DNA of 64,000 bases. It comes from Monocercomonoides exilis (taxonomy: Eukaryota; Preaxostyla; Oxymonadida; Polymastigidae). This document shows, piece by piece, positions 11,406 to 21,431 of this stretch (position 1 is its first letter; each line of letters opens with the position of its first letter). The stretch spans positions 186,001 through 250,000 of the forward strand of contig LSRY02000004.1 of assembly GCA_001643675.2 (NCBI GenBank), written 5' to 3'. Position numbers and translations under genes: made by a program. The notes under the pieces were generated by a model. It had not been told where the DNA came from. It worked only from the letters and a program-made list of their open reading frames with translations, and searched no databases.

Positions 11406-12287
11406 TTAAGTTTGATCCTTTAATAGGGTGAGTAAATCTTTTATTTTTTGTGTTAGGTTTGGATGAGAAGAAGCTATTTTTGTCAATATTTCTACAAATA
11501 CTTTGCAATTCGCTTTACATTTATAGTTTTGAAATATCACTGTGATACATTCCAATAATTGTTGAAGGTCTTCATCGGCTAAATGTTGATCATTAAGCAA
11601 AGCAAATATTTCAGGTAAAATTCCAGACATTGACAACGAAGCTTCGGCATCTTGCTTTTCTCGAATTAAATAGCACAAAATTTTCGTAGCTGCCGTTGAT
11701 GTATCCTCGTATTTGCACTTTTGAACAATTTATAATGAGAATAATTCTGAATCAAGAAAATAAAAACCTGAATTAGAACAGTCAATGAAGTTGTAATTTG
11801 ACTGTAATCAAAAGATTTTGATATTAATGACTTATATGAAGCTATCATATGAAGAAGGTCAGAAGAATAAATCTCAAAAAGAAAAAGTAGAGAAATATTA
11901 CAATAAAAAAGAAAGAAAGAAACATACAGAATCTTTACTTGACAATGGATTTTTCATGTGAAAACATAATGTTTCGATAAGATCATGATTAAAGACATGA
12001 TTTTCAGGAACAAGATCTTTGTATTAAATTGCAATGGTTTTTAACATAAGAATTATGAAAAAATTGCAAAGAATAACCGAAAGTGTACAAATCAAGCAAT
12101 TTTAGCAAGCAAGTTTCGCTCTCCAAAGGATTCTTTGTTTTTTTCAACGTACGAATCAAAAGAAAAAATGAAGACAGCTTTGAGAAGGATCAAACACAAT
12201 TATGAAAGTATAACAATTATTTAAGCAAACATCAGAAAACGGCAAAATTAGATTTTCTATCTTTGTATAGTTAACGTTATTTGTCAT
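11406..12287 (-). CDS. Small helical-repeat (ARM/HEAT-like) hypothetical protein
   Basis: I do not recognise a named family. Five exons keep phase on the minus strand: 12276-12287, 12078-12177, 11928-12016, 11768-11872 and 11406-11717, giving 205 residues. The last exon is best supported. It encodes amphipathic helices such as LLECITVIFQNYKCK and FVEILTKIASSHPNL, which look like armadillo/HEAT repeats. The four introns end in AG and begin with GTTAAC, GTTATT, GTATGT and GTTTTT. The first exon is only four codons and is tentative; an alternative start further upstream or inside exon 2 is possible. It is transcribed away from the Asterix gene across a 104-bp spacer and converges on eEF2. A second, larger protein of similar build lies at 41957-43362. 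Confidence 0.6.
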
Positions 12288-12391
12288 AAAATAAGAAATC
12301 AAATTTTTACGTCACGCTAATTTTCCTTTCAACAAGTTTTTTTTATGAATTTTGATAAAATAATTCAATATTTGATCAAAAAATAATAAAA
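12288..12391. promoter_or_regulatory. Compact divergent promoter region (helical-repeat gene / Asterix)
   Basis: The two predicted start codons are only 104 bp apart and face away from each other, so both promoters and 5' UTRs must fit in this AT-rich stretch. No specific element is recognised. The left boundary depends on the tentative first exon of the minus-strand gene. Confidence 0.4.
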
Positions 12392-12877
12392 ATGGTGAAA
12401 GATAGAAAGAAGCTAAAGCAGCCTGAAAAGGCTGTACCGTTCTGTCCAAACGCACCCATTGAGCAAGAATCTGTTTATAGTTTAATGGCCATGATGGTAC
12501 GCGTGAATTTTATCGTTGTTATTTCTTATTTGTTTTTTAATTATTTTCAGTTTAGTGTTCTTGGAATGACAATGAAATTGCGTTGGGCTCCGTGGTTCGC
12601 AATTTTATGCAGTATTGATATTTTTATTAATTGTTTTTTTGACTTTTTCATGTGAAATTTTGTGAAATAGTGGTAATATCAATTTCAAAAGCAAAGTTTG
12701 GTGGTCAGTTTGATCGGAGTCAACACATTATGACATTAGTGTATGATCATTAGTTTTGGATTTTCTGTAGATTATTTATATTGAAAATTTAGGCTTTCTC
12801 TTATAAGCATGTTTTTCATTTATTTCACTAACAGCAAAAATGCTCCTCCAGTAAAATCTACGAAACGAAAACGATAG
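12392..12877 (+). CDS. WDR83OS: PAT complex subunit Asterix (WDR83OS homologue)
   Basis: Asterix works with CCDC47 in the ER membrane PAT complex, which shields polar transmembrane segments during membrane protein folding. The exons are 12392-12496, 12551-12632, 12671-12740 and 12793-12877. They join in phase to 113 residues (family about 106). Seen in the product: an N-terminal basic segment, a short acidic/proline linker, then SVLGMTMKLRWAPWFAILCS, which matches the family's conserved LGM..MLKLKW.AW.A..CS helix. The last exon supplies the second hydrophobic helix (LSLISMFFIYF), then a TNSKNAPP segment and a basic end that replaces the usual proline-rich tail. The intron donors are GTACGC, GTTTTT and GTATGA, all with AG acceptors. 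The identification rests on motif order and length across all four exons. Confidence 0.85.
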
Positions 12878-13292
12878 ATTTTATTTTCTCACATCAGTTC
12901 ATAATTGTCAAAAAAGTGAATAATTTTTTGAAATTTCATTTTAACGAAACTTTTTCTTTTTTTTTATTAAACTAGACGAATTTAAACAATCAACAATTAA
13001 AAATTTAATGATTTGAGCACATGGATTACTGTTTTTAAAATATCAGTTAAATCAAAGTTTAGAAACTTGTTTCCTTTGATCGTCTGAAATATAAAATATT
13101 TTTTATTAAAAAAAGGGAATTGTTAACTTGATTTGTATTGTTTCGCCATCTCGTATTGTTAAAAATAACTCAATTAATAATCATAGCAATTTTGAACAAT
13201 TTGTTGTGAATATTGACATTTTTCAAAAGAATTTTTTCATTGTTCAAAAATGAAGTGAAAAAATTTTTTTGTTCTAAGAAATTCTTTTCATC

Positions 13293-13299
<7 letters not shown>
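12878..13299. other. AT-rich spacer before the tandem repeat block
   Basis: This holds the 3' region of the Asterix gene and low-complexity AT-rich DNA up to the first poly-T tract. No gene or structured repeat is seen. Confidence 0.5.

Positions 13300-13336
<37 letters not shown>
13300..13336. repeat. Poly-T tract (37 T), left edge of tandem unit 1
   Basis: An uninterrupted run of T directly precedes the AATTGGTATG sequence that opens unit 1. The same poly-T plus AATTGG junction recurs at 17037-17103. It could be a recombination or slippage point, or the tail of a retroelement inserted on the minus strand; the sequence alone does not decide. Confidence 0.9.
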
Positions 13337-13340
<4 letters not shown>

Positions 13341-13541
13341 GGTATGAAAATGCAAGACTCATTTTGATAAGAAAGAAAAAATAGTTTGAACAGAACGTTT
13401 GTTTTTTCATAAATGCAAGAATTGTCTGCACATGAGTGAAATTTCAATTTCGTAATTATAAAAATTCTATTAATTGTGTTTATATTTCAAACCAATATAA
13501 ATTATCAAATTCATTTTAATTATCTTTTTGATTTATTAGGA

Positions 13542-13916
13542 CAGATATCGCACAAAATACCGGACATCGCACAAAATACCAGATAAGATCAATTTCACAA
13601 TAACTGCAAGAGTAATAATTCTGAATATTTTCCACAAAATATATCTAATTTATAAAAACTCATTTGATATACAAGTCTTTCAAAACAGCTTCATTTGTGC
13701 TCAGAAAAAATTATTATCGAAATCTCGGAAAAATTGGATTTTGAGTTTCTCAAGATTTGAATAATAAATTTATTCTGAGCACAAATGAAGCTGTTTTGAA
13801 AGTCTTGTATATCAAATGAGTTTGTATTAATAAGATATATTTTGTGGAAAACATTCAGAATTTTTCTCTGCAGTAATTGTGAAATCGATCTTGTCTGGTA
13901 TTTTGTGCGATATCTG
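13542..13916. mobile_element. Foldback/MITE element, family 1, copy A
   Basis: This is a long palindrome of about 375 bp. The left arm starts CAGATATCGCACAAAATACC, and the right end is its reverse complement. The arms are about 150-170 bp and match over most of their length, including a segment with TTTGTGCTCAG on the left and CTGAGCACAAATG on the right around a short spacer. No coding capacity is seen, so this is a non-autonomous inverted-repeat element. The left tip contains a direct duplication of ATCGCACAAAATACC, which the right tip lacks. Confidence 0.88.
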
Positions 13917-14289
13917 TATTATTATTATTTATTTTATTTCATTTTTATTTATTTATTTTTTTGTTTGTTTCAATAATGAAAAGCGGATAGGAGAAAACAA
14001 TTCATGCAAGCAATTGATGCAATCTTTTGTTCAAAAAAGCATATTTGCTTAAATGTTTTAGTATCGCAACTGTTTCAAAAATGTGATATTTATGAAAAAC
14101 TCATGAATATTTTTTCTGTCAGCAACATTTTCACAAACAACGTATTCATTTGAATGTTCCTGGAAATTGTTAAAGAAACAGAAAATAGTGATTGAAAACA
14201 TATTATTTCTAAAAGCACAATTCATATATTCATTATTTCATTATGCTTCATTTCCCCATTCTTTGATTTTTTTTCTTTTTATTCTTTTT

Positions 14290-14550
14290 TTCCACATGGC
14301 CAATTTTTATTGAGAACTTCCTATTATTCAATTTTTAAATAAAACTCAAATTTCGAACATTTATAAAATTGATGTTCCCACAAAAAAACTTCATAAAGAT
14401 GGAAACATTTCCTGAACAGTGTTATTATTTCAATTTGAGAAAAGTTATGCAAGTGTGAACAGAAATTCAATGGAATTATGAAATTTTTGTTTTATTTGAA
14501 AATTAAACTATAGGAAGTTTTCGAAAAAATTAGACAGATGGAAACACTTT
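14290..14550. mobile_element. Foldback element, family 2, copy A1 (in unit 1)
   Basis: Imperfect inverted repeats flank a short centre. The left arm around 14308-14381 reads AACTTCCTATTATTCAATTT and the right arm around 14453-14525 is its near reverse complement, ending TATAGGAAGTTTTCG. The similarity extends outward to TTTCCACATGG on the left and CAGATGGAAAC on the right. There is no ORF. It shares its layout with 16760-17036, so the two define a family. The ends are approximate. Confidence 0.65.
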
Positions 14551-14999
14551 CCGAAATGATGGCAATAAGTTGTTCAAAATAAAATTGGACAAATGAAAAA
14601 TTGTTATTGTGTCGATTTGATAGACACTCAATACTTGAAAAAATTCATCTTCGGAAGAAGAAGGAAAAAAAAACGTTGATCAATACACACTAATTATTCA
14701 AAACATTGTGGAATGTTGAAATAGTATTTGAAACTTTGTATCGTAATTTCAATGAATATATGGATGAAAATACGGACTTTCAAGTTTTTTTTGCACAATG
14801 CTTTAAAAAATTGCTTCACTCATATACGAATGTTTCATATTGAATCATTTCAAAAAGGAAAAACAGAATGAATAGAAAATATTTTGCGATAATAGATATT
14901 CAATGAAACGGCTCCACGAAAATGTTGCGAAAACAATTAGAAAACGCCCTGAAGCAAATTGTCGTACTTTGATAATATTTATTAAAAGTGGTGAATGAA

Positions 15000-16058
15000 A
15001 ATGGTTCTTCAAATTTCGCAAATAAAGAATAGAAGTTTCATTTTGGACAGGAACATCGTTTTCAAAATTGAAACTTTCAATTTCAAATCTTATTCTGAAA
15101 CTTAACTTCTTTTTCATTTATCTCAATATAAAAGCAAACATCATCTCTAACTTCATGCAAAAGACACAGTGTTTCTTATTACTATTGAATTTGCCGGAGA
15201 ACATGCGCTCAGATGACAGTTGGAATCCAAACTCCCATAGGAGGTCCTGGCCGCATTGTGGAAATTGAAGTAGCTGTTATGAGAAGGCGAAAAGCAAAAG
15301 AGGTTTTTATTGTTTTTCATTGAAACTTAATTTTTAATTGAACTTTTTTGTTCGGCCGTGAAAAGAAGGAAATTTGGATTTTTGGAGCTCAGGAACGTGG
15401 AGGAAAAGCATTTGTTTATCCAGTGTCCAACAGATCTGCTTCAGTATTAATTCCGTTAATAAAAAAATATAATCGCCTCGAACAGAAATTCAATTTGATC
15501 AATGGAAAGTGTATTTTTTTTTTTTTGAGTGAGAATGGATTCACACACAAGACTGTCAACCATTCCGAGTATTTTTCACATTTTCGTATTCTCCTTTTGT
15601 TGTCTTTAATCATGAAATGTTATTTCACACTTATTCAGATCCAATTACTGGTAATTGCATAAATCATATTGAAGCATTGCAGTGTGCACTTCGCAAGTTC
15701 ATGCCTTCATGTGGAGTGAGAATTAACAGAATGCAAGTATATATCTATTCATTTTTGTTTTTCAGAAATCGAAAAATTGTTTTTTCCATTTTAGTGTCAA
15801 GTATTATGAAATGCAGGGACGAAGAATACAAAGCTCTTGAGGATGAAGCTTTTGGATCAGAAGAAGAGGAAGAAGAGGTTGGAGCTGAAATATTACACGA
15901 AGAAGAATCTTCAGAGTCAGATTATGTACTTGAAACAGATACATCATCAGATTGGACTGGGAATGGAGCTGACACATCTGAATGGGAGGCCAATAAGAAA
16001 AGACCGAATTTTCCACATATCATTCTTCTCAAAATAAAAAACAACTGCTCTCTTTGAT
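15000..16058 (+). pseudogene. Decayed Merlin/IS1016-type (ISXO2-like) transposase, unit 1
   Basis: Pieces of a DDE transposase lie in shifting frames. GGPGRIVEIEVAVMRRRKAK (15240-15300) matches the first catalytic region IGEVVEIDESFWRRRKYN of the copy at 44365-45541, but the catalytic Asp is Glu. An intron-like GTTTTT...AG (about 15302-15365) is followed by EIWIFGAQERGGKAFVYPVS. The second Asp region is lost (FNLINGK). HIEALQCALRKFMPSCG keeps the third-Glu position. The acidic C-terminal tail rich in Glu, Asp and Ser ends at 16055-16057. Frame breaks and lost catalytic residues show that it is dead. Homology to IS1595/ISXO2 DDE enzymes is by motif recognition. Confidence 0.75.
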
Positions 16059-16759
16059 TATTTCTTTGTTTTAGAAGGTTTTGTGAGGTAACTTATAAGA
16101 GCCATTTGCTGTGCTCATCTTTGACGTTGATCATTTCACCATTGTGAAATAGCACACTTTGACAAAATTCCTTTTTGAATTCCAATTGAAAATTGTTCAT
16201 GAAAGAGGATTATTTAATAATGAATAAGGAATAACTCTTCCAACTCATTTTATTTCGTAAAATGTTTATAAATGCATGATAATGCTCTCATATCCTTTTT
16301 CATGAAGAAGAGAAAGTGGGAGCTTCGATTTGATCAAAATAGTTAATTCCAGTTCTCGTATGAATAATATACAAAACAAGCTTTTCAAAAAGAATTACCC
16401 ATTCGAAAGATTATTGTTCTTCAGTTGAAAAAGAAACTTTGAAGCAATCATTCACCGAAAAAAGATATGATAAAAAAAAACTGTTTGACAAAATAATTCT
16501 AATTTTTTCTAAATCATTTTTTTGTGTGTTATGTTCTATATATATTTAGCGGGAAGTGTGATTCTTGAAAAAATAAACAATTTACGAAAAAACTGCAGTT
16601 ATTTCAGATTTGAAGCATCTGTGAGGAGAATTACTCATGATTTCTGTAAAAGTCTTATTCTTTGAAAGGTAACCGTTGTTGTATTGAAAAACTGAGTGTT
16701 TCGGGAGATTTTTGATTAACAAAAAATAAAAAATAACAAAAAAGCATTCACACATTTGC

Positions 16760-17035
16760 AAATATCGATAGTATAAATGTCTAAATTTTTTTGAAGAGTT
16801 CCTTTTGTTTAATTTTTAAATTAAGAAATAATTTCATATTTTGATAAAATTTCTGCTCCCACTCACGAAACATCACAAAATTGGAAATAATAACATTGTT
16901 AAGATTTTATTTTCATGACAACGAAATTTGGTGAGTGGGAACAGAAATCAGATCGAAATATGGAATTTTTATTCTTTTGAAAAATAAACAAAGGAACTTT
17001 TTAAAAAAATTCGACAAATATAAGAATATTAGAAT

Positions 17036-17036
<1 letters not shown>
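16760..17036. mobile_element. Foldback element, family 2, copy A2 (end of unit 1)
   Basis: The left arm runs from about 16775 (CTAAATTTTTTTGAAGAGTTCC) through TGCTCCCACTCACG. The right arm is GGTGAGTGGGAACAG through GGAACTTTTTAAAAAAATTC, the reverse complement with mismatches. It ends next to the poly-T tract. The arms resemble those at 14290-14550. No coding capacity is seen, and the outer ends are approximate. Confidence 0.65.

Positions 17037-17093
<57 letters not shown>
17037..17093. repeat. Poly-T tract (57 T) between the tandem units
   Basis: An uninterrupted T run joins the end of unit 1 (AATATTAGAATG) to the start of unit 2 (AATTGGTATG). Runs of this length are prone to slippage and to assembly or polishing error. 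Confidence 0.9.
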
Positions 17094-17097
<4 letters not shown>

Positions 17098-17298
17098 GGT
17101 ATGAAAATGCAAGACTCATTTTGATAAGAAAGAAAAAATAGTTTGAACAGAACGTTTGTTTTTTCATAAATGCAAGAATTGTCTGCACATGAGTGAAATT
17201 TCAATTTCGTAATTATAAAAATTCTATTAATTGTGTTTATATTTCAAACCAATATAAATTATCAAATTCATTTTAATTATCTTTTTGATTTATTAGGA

Positions 17299-17675
17299 CA
17301 GATATCGCACAAAATACCGGACATCGCACAAAATACCAGATAAGATCAATTTCACAATAACTGCAAGAGTAATAATTCTGAATATTTTCCACAAAATATA
17401 TCTAATTTATAAAAACTCATTTGATATACAAGTCTTTCAAAACAGCTTCATTTGTGCTCAGAAAAAATTATTATCGAAATCTCGGAAAAATTGGATTTTG
17501 AGTTTCTCAAGATTTGAATAATAAATTTATTCTGAGCACAAATGAAGCTGTTTTGAAAGTCTTGTATATCAAATGAGTTTGTATTAATAAGATATATTTT
17601 GTGGAAAACATTCAGAATTTTTCTTCTTGCAGTAATTGTGAAATCGATCTTGTCTGGTATTTTGTGCGATATCTG
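17299..17675. mobile_element. Foldback/MITE element, family 1, copy B
   Basis: Duplicate of the 13542-13916 palindrome, including the doubled left tip. It differs by a two-base gain near 17624. It was carried by the unit duplication and is not an independent insertion. Confidence 0.88.
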
Positions 17676-18050
17676 TATTATTATTATTTATTTTATTTCA
17701 TTTTTATTTATTTATTTTTTTGTTTGTTTCAATAATGAAAAGCGGATAGGAGAAAACAATTCATGCAAGCAATTGATGCAATCTTTTGTTCAAAAAAGCA
17801 TATTTGCTTAAATGTTTTAGTATCGCAACTGTTTCAAAAATGTGATATTTATGAAAAACTCATGAATATTTTTTCTGTCAGCAACATTTTCACAAACAAC
17901 GTATTCATTTGAATGTTCCTGGAAATTGTTAAAGAAACAGAAAATAGTGATTGAAAACATATTATTTCTAAAAGCACAATTCATATATTCATTATTTCAT
18001 TATGCTTCATTTCCCCATTCTTTGATTTTTTTTCTTTTTATTCTTTTTTT

Positions 18051-18311
18051 CCACATGGCCAATTTTTATTGAGAACTTCCTATTATTCAATTTTTAAATA
18101 AAACTCAAATTTCGAACATTTATAAAATTGATGTTCCCACAAAAAAACTTCATAAAGATGGAAACATTTCCTGAACAGTGTTATTATTTCAATTTGAGAA
18201 AAGTTATGCAAGTGTGAACAGAAATTCAATGGAATTATGAAATTTTTGTTTTATTTGAAAATTAAACTATAGGAAGTTTTCGAAAAAATTAGACAGATGG
18301 AAACACTTTCC
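18051..18311. mobile_element. Foldback element, family 2, copy B1 (in unit 2)
   Basis: Duplicate of 14290-14550 with the same inverted arms (AACTTCCTATTATTC on the left, TATAGGAAGTTTTCG on the right). The ends are approximate. Confidence 0.63.
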
Positions 18312-18759
18312 GAAATGATGGCAATAAGTTGTTCAAAATAAAATTGGACAAATGAAAAATTGTTATTGTGTCGATTTGATAGACACTCAATACTTGAAAA
18401 AATTCATCTTCGGAAGAAGAAGGAAAAAAAAAACGTTGATCAATACACACTAATTATTCAAAACATTGTGGAATGTTGAAATAGTATTTGAAACTTTGTA
18501 TCGTAATTTCAATGAATATATGGATGAAAATACGGACTTTCAAGTTTTTTTTGCACAATGCTTTAAAAAATTGCTTCACTCATATACGAATGTTTCATAT
18601 TGAATCATTTCAAAAAGGAAAAACAGAATGAATAGAAAATATTTTGCGATAATAGATATTCAATGAAACGGCTCCACGAAAATGTTGCGAAAACAATTAG
18701 AAAACGCCCTGAAGCAAATTGTCGTACTTTGATAATATTTATTAAAAGTGGTGAATGAA

Positions 18760-19819
18760 AATGGTTCTTCAAATTTCGCAAATAAAGAATAGAAGTTTCA
18801 TTTTGGACAGGAACATCGTTTTCAAAATTGAAACTTTCAATTTCAAATCTTATTCTGAAACTTAACTTCTTTTTCATTTATCTCAATATAAAAGCAAACA
18901 TCATCTCTAACTTCATGCAAAAGACACAGTGTTTCTTATTACTATTGAATTTGCCGGAGAACATGCGCTCAGATGACAGTTGGAATCCAAACTCCCATAG
19001 GAGGTCCTGGCCGCATTGTGGAAATTGAAGTAGCTGTTATGAGAAGGCGAAAAGCAAAAGAGGTTTTTATTGTTTTTCATTGAAACTTAATTTTTAATTG
19101 AACTTTTTTTGTTCGGCCGTGAAAAGAAGGAAATTTGGATTTTTGGAGCTCAGGAACGTGGAGGAAAAGCATTTGTTTATCCAGTGTCCAACAGATCTGC
19201 TTCAGTATTAATTCCGTTAATAAAAAAATATAATCGCCTCGAACAGAAATTCAATTTGATCAATGGAAAGTGTATTTTTTTTTTTTTGAGTGAGAATGGA
19301 TTCACACACAAGACTGTCAACCATTCCGAGTATTTTTCACATTTTCGTATTCTCCTTTTGTTGTCTTTAATCATGAAATGTTATTTCACACTTATTCAGA
19401 TCCAATTACTGGTAATTGCATAAATCATATTGAAGCATTGCAGTGTGCACTTCGCAAGTTCATGCCTTCATGTGGAGTGAGAATTAACAGAATGCAAGTA
19501 TATATCTATTCATTTTTGTTTTTCAGAAATCGAAAAATTGTTTTTTCCATTTTAGTGTCAAGTATTATGAAATGCAGGGACGAAGAATACAAAGCTCTTG
19601 AGGATGAAGCTTTTGGATCAGAAGAAGAGGAAGAAGAGGTTGGAGCTGAAATATTACACGAAGAAGAATCTTCAGAGTCAGATTATGTACTTGAAACAGA
19701 TACATCATCAGATTGGACTGGGAATGGAGCTGACACATCTGAATGGGAGGCCAATAAGAAAAGACCGAATTTTCCACATATCATTCTTCTCAAAATAAAA
19801 AACAACTGCTCTCTTTGAT
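18760..19819 (+). pseudogene. Decayed Merlin/IS1016-type transposase, unit 2
   Basis: Duplicate of 15000-16058 with the same broken frames, the same Glu in place of the first catalytic Asp, the same missing second Asp region and the same acidic tail. One additional T in the run before TTCGGCCGTG is visible. Because all defects are shared, the gene was already dead before the segment was duplicated. Confidence 0.75.
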
Positions 19820-20523
19820 TATTTCTTTGTTTTAGAAGGTTTTGTGAGGTAACTTATAAGAGCCATTTGCTGTGCTCATCTTTGACGTTGATCATTTCAC
19901 CATTGTGAAATAGCACACTTTTGACAAAATTCCTTTTTTGAATTCCAATTGAAAATTGTTCATGAAAGAGGATTATTTAATAATGAATAAGGAATAACTC
20001 TTCCAACTCATTTTATTTCGTAAAATGTTTATAAATGCATGATAATGCTCTCATATCCTTTTTTCATGAAGAAGAGAAAGTGGGAGCTTCGATTTGATCA
20101 AAATAGTTAATTCCAGTTCTCGTATGAATAATATACAAAACAAGCTTTTCAAAAAGAATTACCCATTCGAAAGATTATTGTTCTTCAGTTGAAAAAGAAA
20201 CTTTGAAGCAATCATTCACCGAAAAAAAGATATGATAAAAAAAAACTGTTTGACAAAATAATTCTAATTTTTTTCTAAATCATTTTTTTGTGTGTTATGT
20301 TCTATATATATTTAGCGGGAAGTGTGATTCTTGAAAAAAATAAACAATTTACGAAAAAACTGCAGTTATTTCAGATTTGAAGCATCTGTGAGGAGAATTA
20401 CTCATGATTTCTGTAAAAGTCTTATTCTTTGAAAGGTAACCGTTGTTGTATTGAAAAACTGAGTGTTTCGGGAGATTTTTTGATTAACAAAAAAATAAAA
20501 AATAACAAAAAAGCATTCACACA

Positions 20524-20807
20524 TTTGCAAATATCGATAGTATAAATGTCTAAATTTTTTTGAAGAGTTCCTTTTGTTTAATTTTTAAATTAAGAAATAA
20601 TTTCATATTTTGATAAAATTTCTGCTCCCACTCACGAAACATCACAAAATTGGAAATAATAACATTGTTAAGATTTTATTTTCATGACAACGAAATTTGG
20701 TGAGTGGGAACAGAAATCAGATCGAAATATGGAATTTTTATTCTTTTTGAAAAATAAACAAAAGGAACTTTTTAAAAAAAATTCGACAAATATAAGAATA
20801 TTAGAAT

Positions 20808-20808
<1 letters not shown>
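20524..20808. mobile_element. Foldback element, family 2, copy B2 (end of unit 2)
   Basis: Duplicate of 16760-17036, with inverted arms around CTCCCACTCACG and GTGAGTGGGAAC. It lies directly against the 52-T tract. The ends are approximate. Confidence 0.63.

Positions 20809-20890
<82 letters not shown>
20809..20890. repeat. Poly-T tract followed by (ATT)n microsatellite
   Basis: A run of 52 T (20809-20860) is followed by ten ATT units (20861-20890). This closes the duplicated block; unique sequence resumes with TGAAAGAACG. Confidence 0.95.
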
Positions 20891-21431
20891 TGAAAGAACG
20901 ATATTTTAATCAAATTTTCGTGGAGAATGAATGTTCACAATAAATGATAAAAAAAATTATCTATCAAAGAATGAATTGCCTTTGCAGAGTAATTGAATTG
21001 AAAATTTTTTAGATAAACCTTCAAATATAACTTTTTCTATGAAAACAAAAAAGAGAATGTTATTATGAAAAAAACAGAATTATTCACATGTTTTTCCATA
21101 TTTTTAAGATAAGGAATGACTTTTGTTGAAAGAAAGTGCAATGACAGGAACAATATTGATGTTGCAATAAACAACAAAAACGATTCGCATTAACTTGTCT
21201 GGACTCAATTATCACTGTTTTTATTCAAACAATTCATTTTTATCGAAAAATATTGAATAAATTTCTAAGAAAACAAATAAAATAAAAATTCTTTTGAATA
21301 TGCATGAATCATCATGTTTTTATTCTATATATAAACGATATAAATATGTTTTGTTTGAAAATATTTCCATGTTGAAGAATGCTCCTCAAAAATAAACCCT
21401 TATTAATTTATTATTTATTAGATTTTTTTTA
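20891..21431. other. AT-rich spacer before the EEP-family gene
   Basis: Unique AT-rich DNA with no recognisable gene, RNA or repeat. It contains the upstream region of the gene starting at 21432. Confidence 0.5.

Larger units (their letters stand above)
13337..17093. repeat. Tandem segmental duplication, unit 1 (about 3.76 kb)
   Basis: This unit is repeated head to tail and almost base for base at 17094-20860. Both copies open with AATTGGTATG directly after a poly-T tract and close with AATATTAGAATG followed by another poly-T tract. Each contains one foldback element of family 1, two of family 2 and one decayed Merlin transposase. The differences I can see are nearly all single-base changes in homopolymer length, plus a small change near 13865 versus 17624. 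This implies a very recent duplication, or an assembly artefact. Confidence 0.93.
17094..20860. repeat. Tandem segmental duplication, unit 2
   Basis: A near-identical head-to-tail copy of 13337-17093, offset by 3757-3761 bp; the offset grows with small homopolymer gains. It ends in a 52-T run followed by an ATT microsatellite instead of a third copy. Its contents match unit 1: one family-1 foldback, two family-2 foldbacks and one decayed transposase. Confidence 0.93.

Noticed and set aside
14845-15117. 90-codon minus-strand frame, present again at 18605-18877
   Set aside because: It lies antisense to the decayed transposase and is repeated only because the whole unit is duplicated.
16913-17204. 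Poly-Lys and poly-Phe frames across the poly-T tracts
   Set aside because: They are translations of homopolymer runs, not genes; the same holds for 20668-20913.
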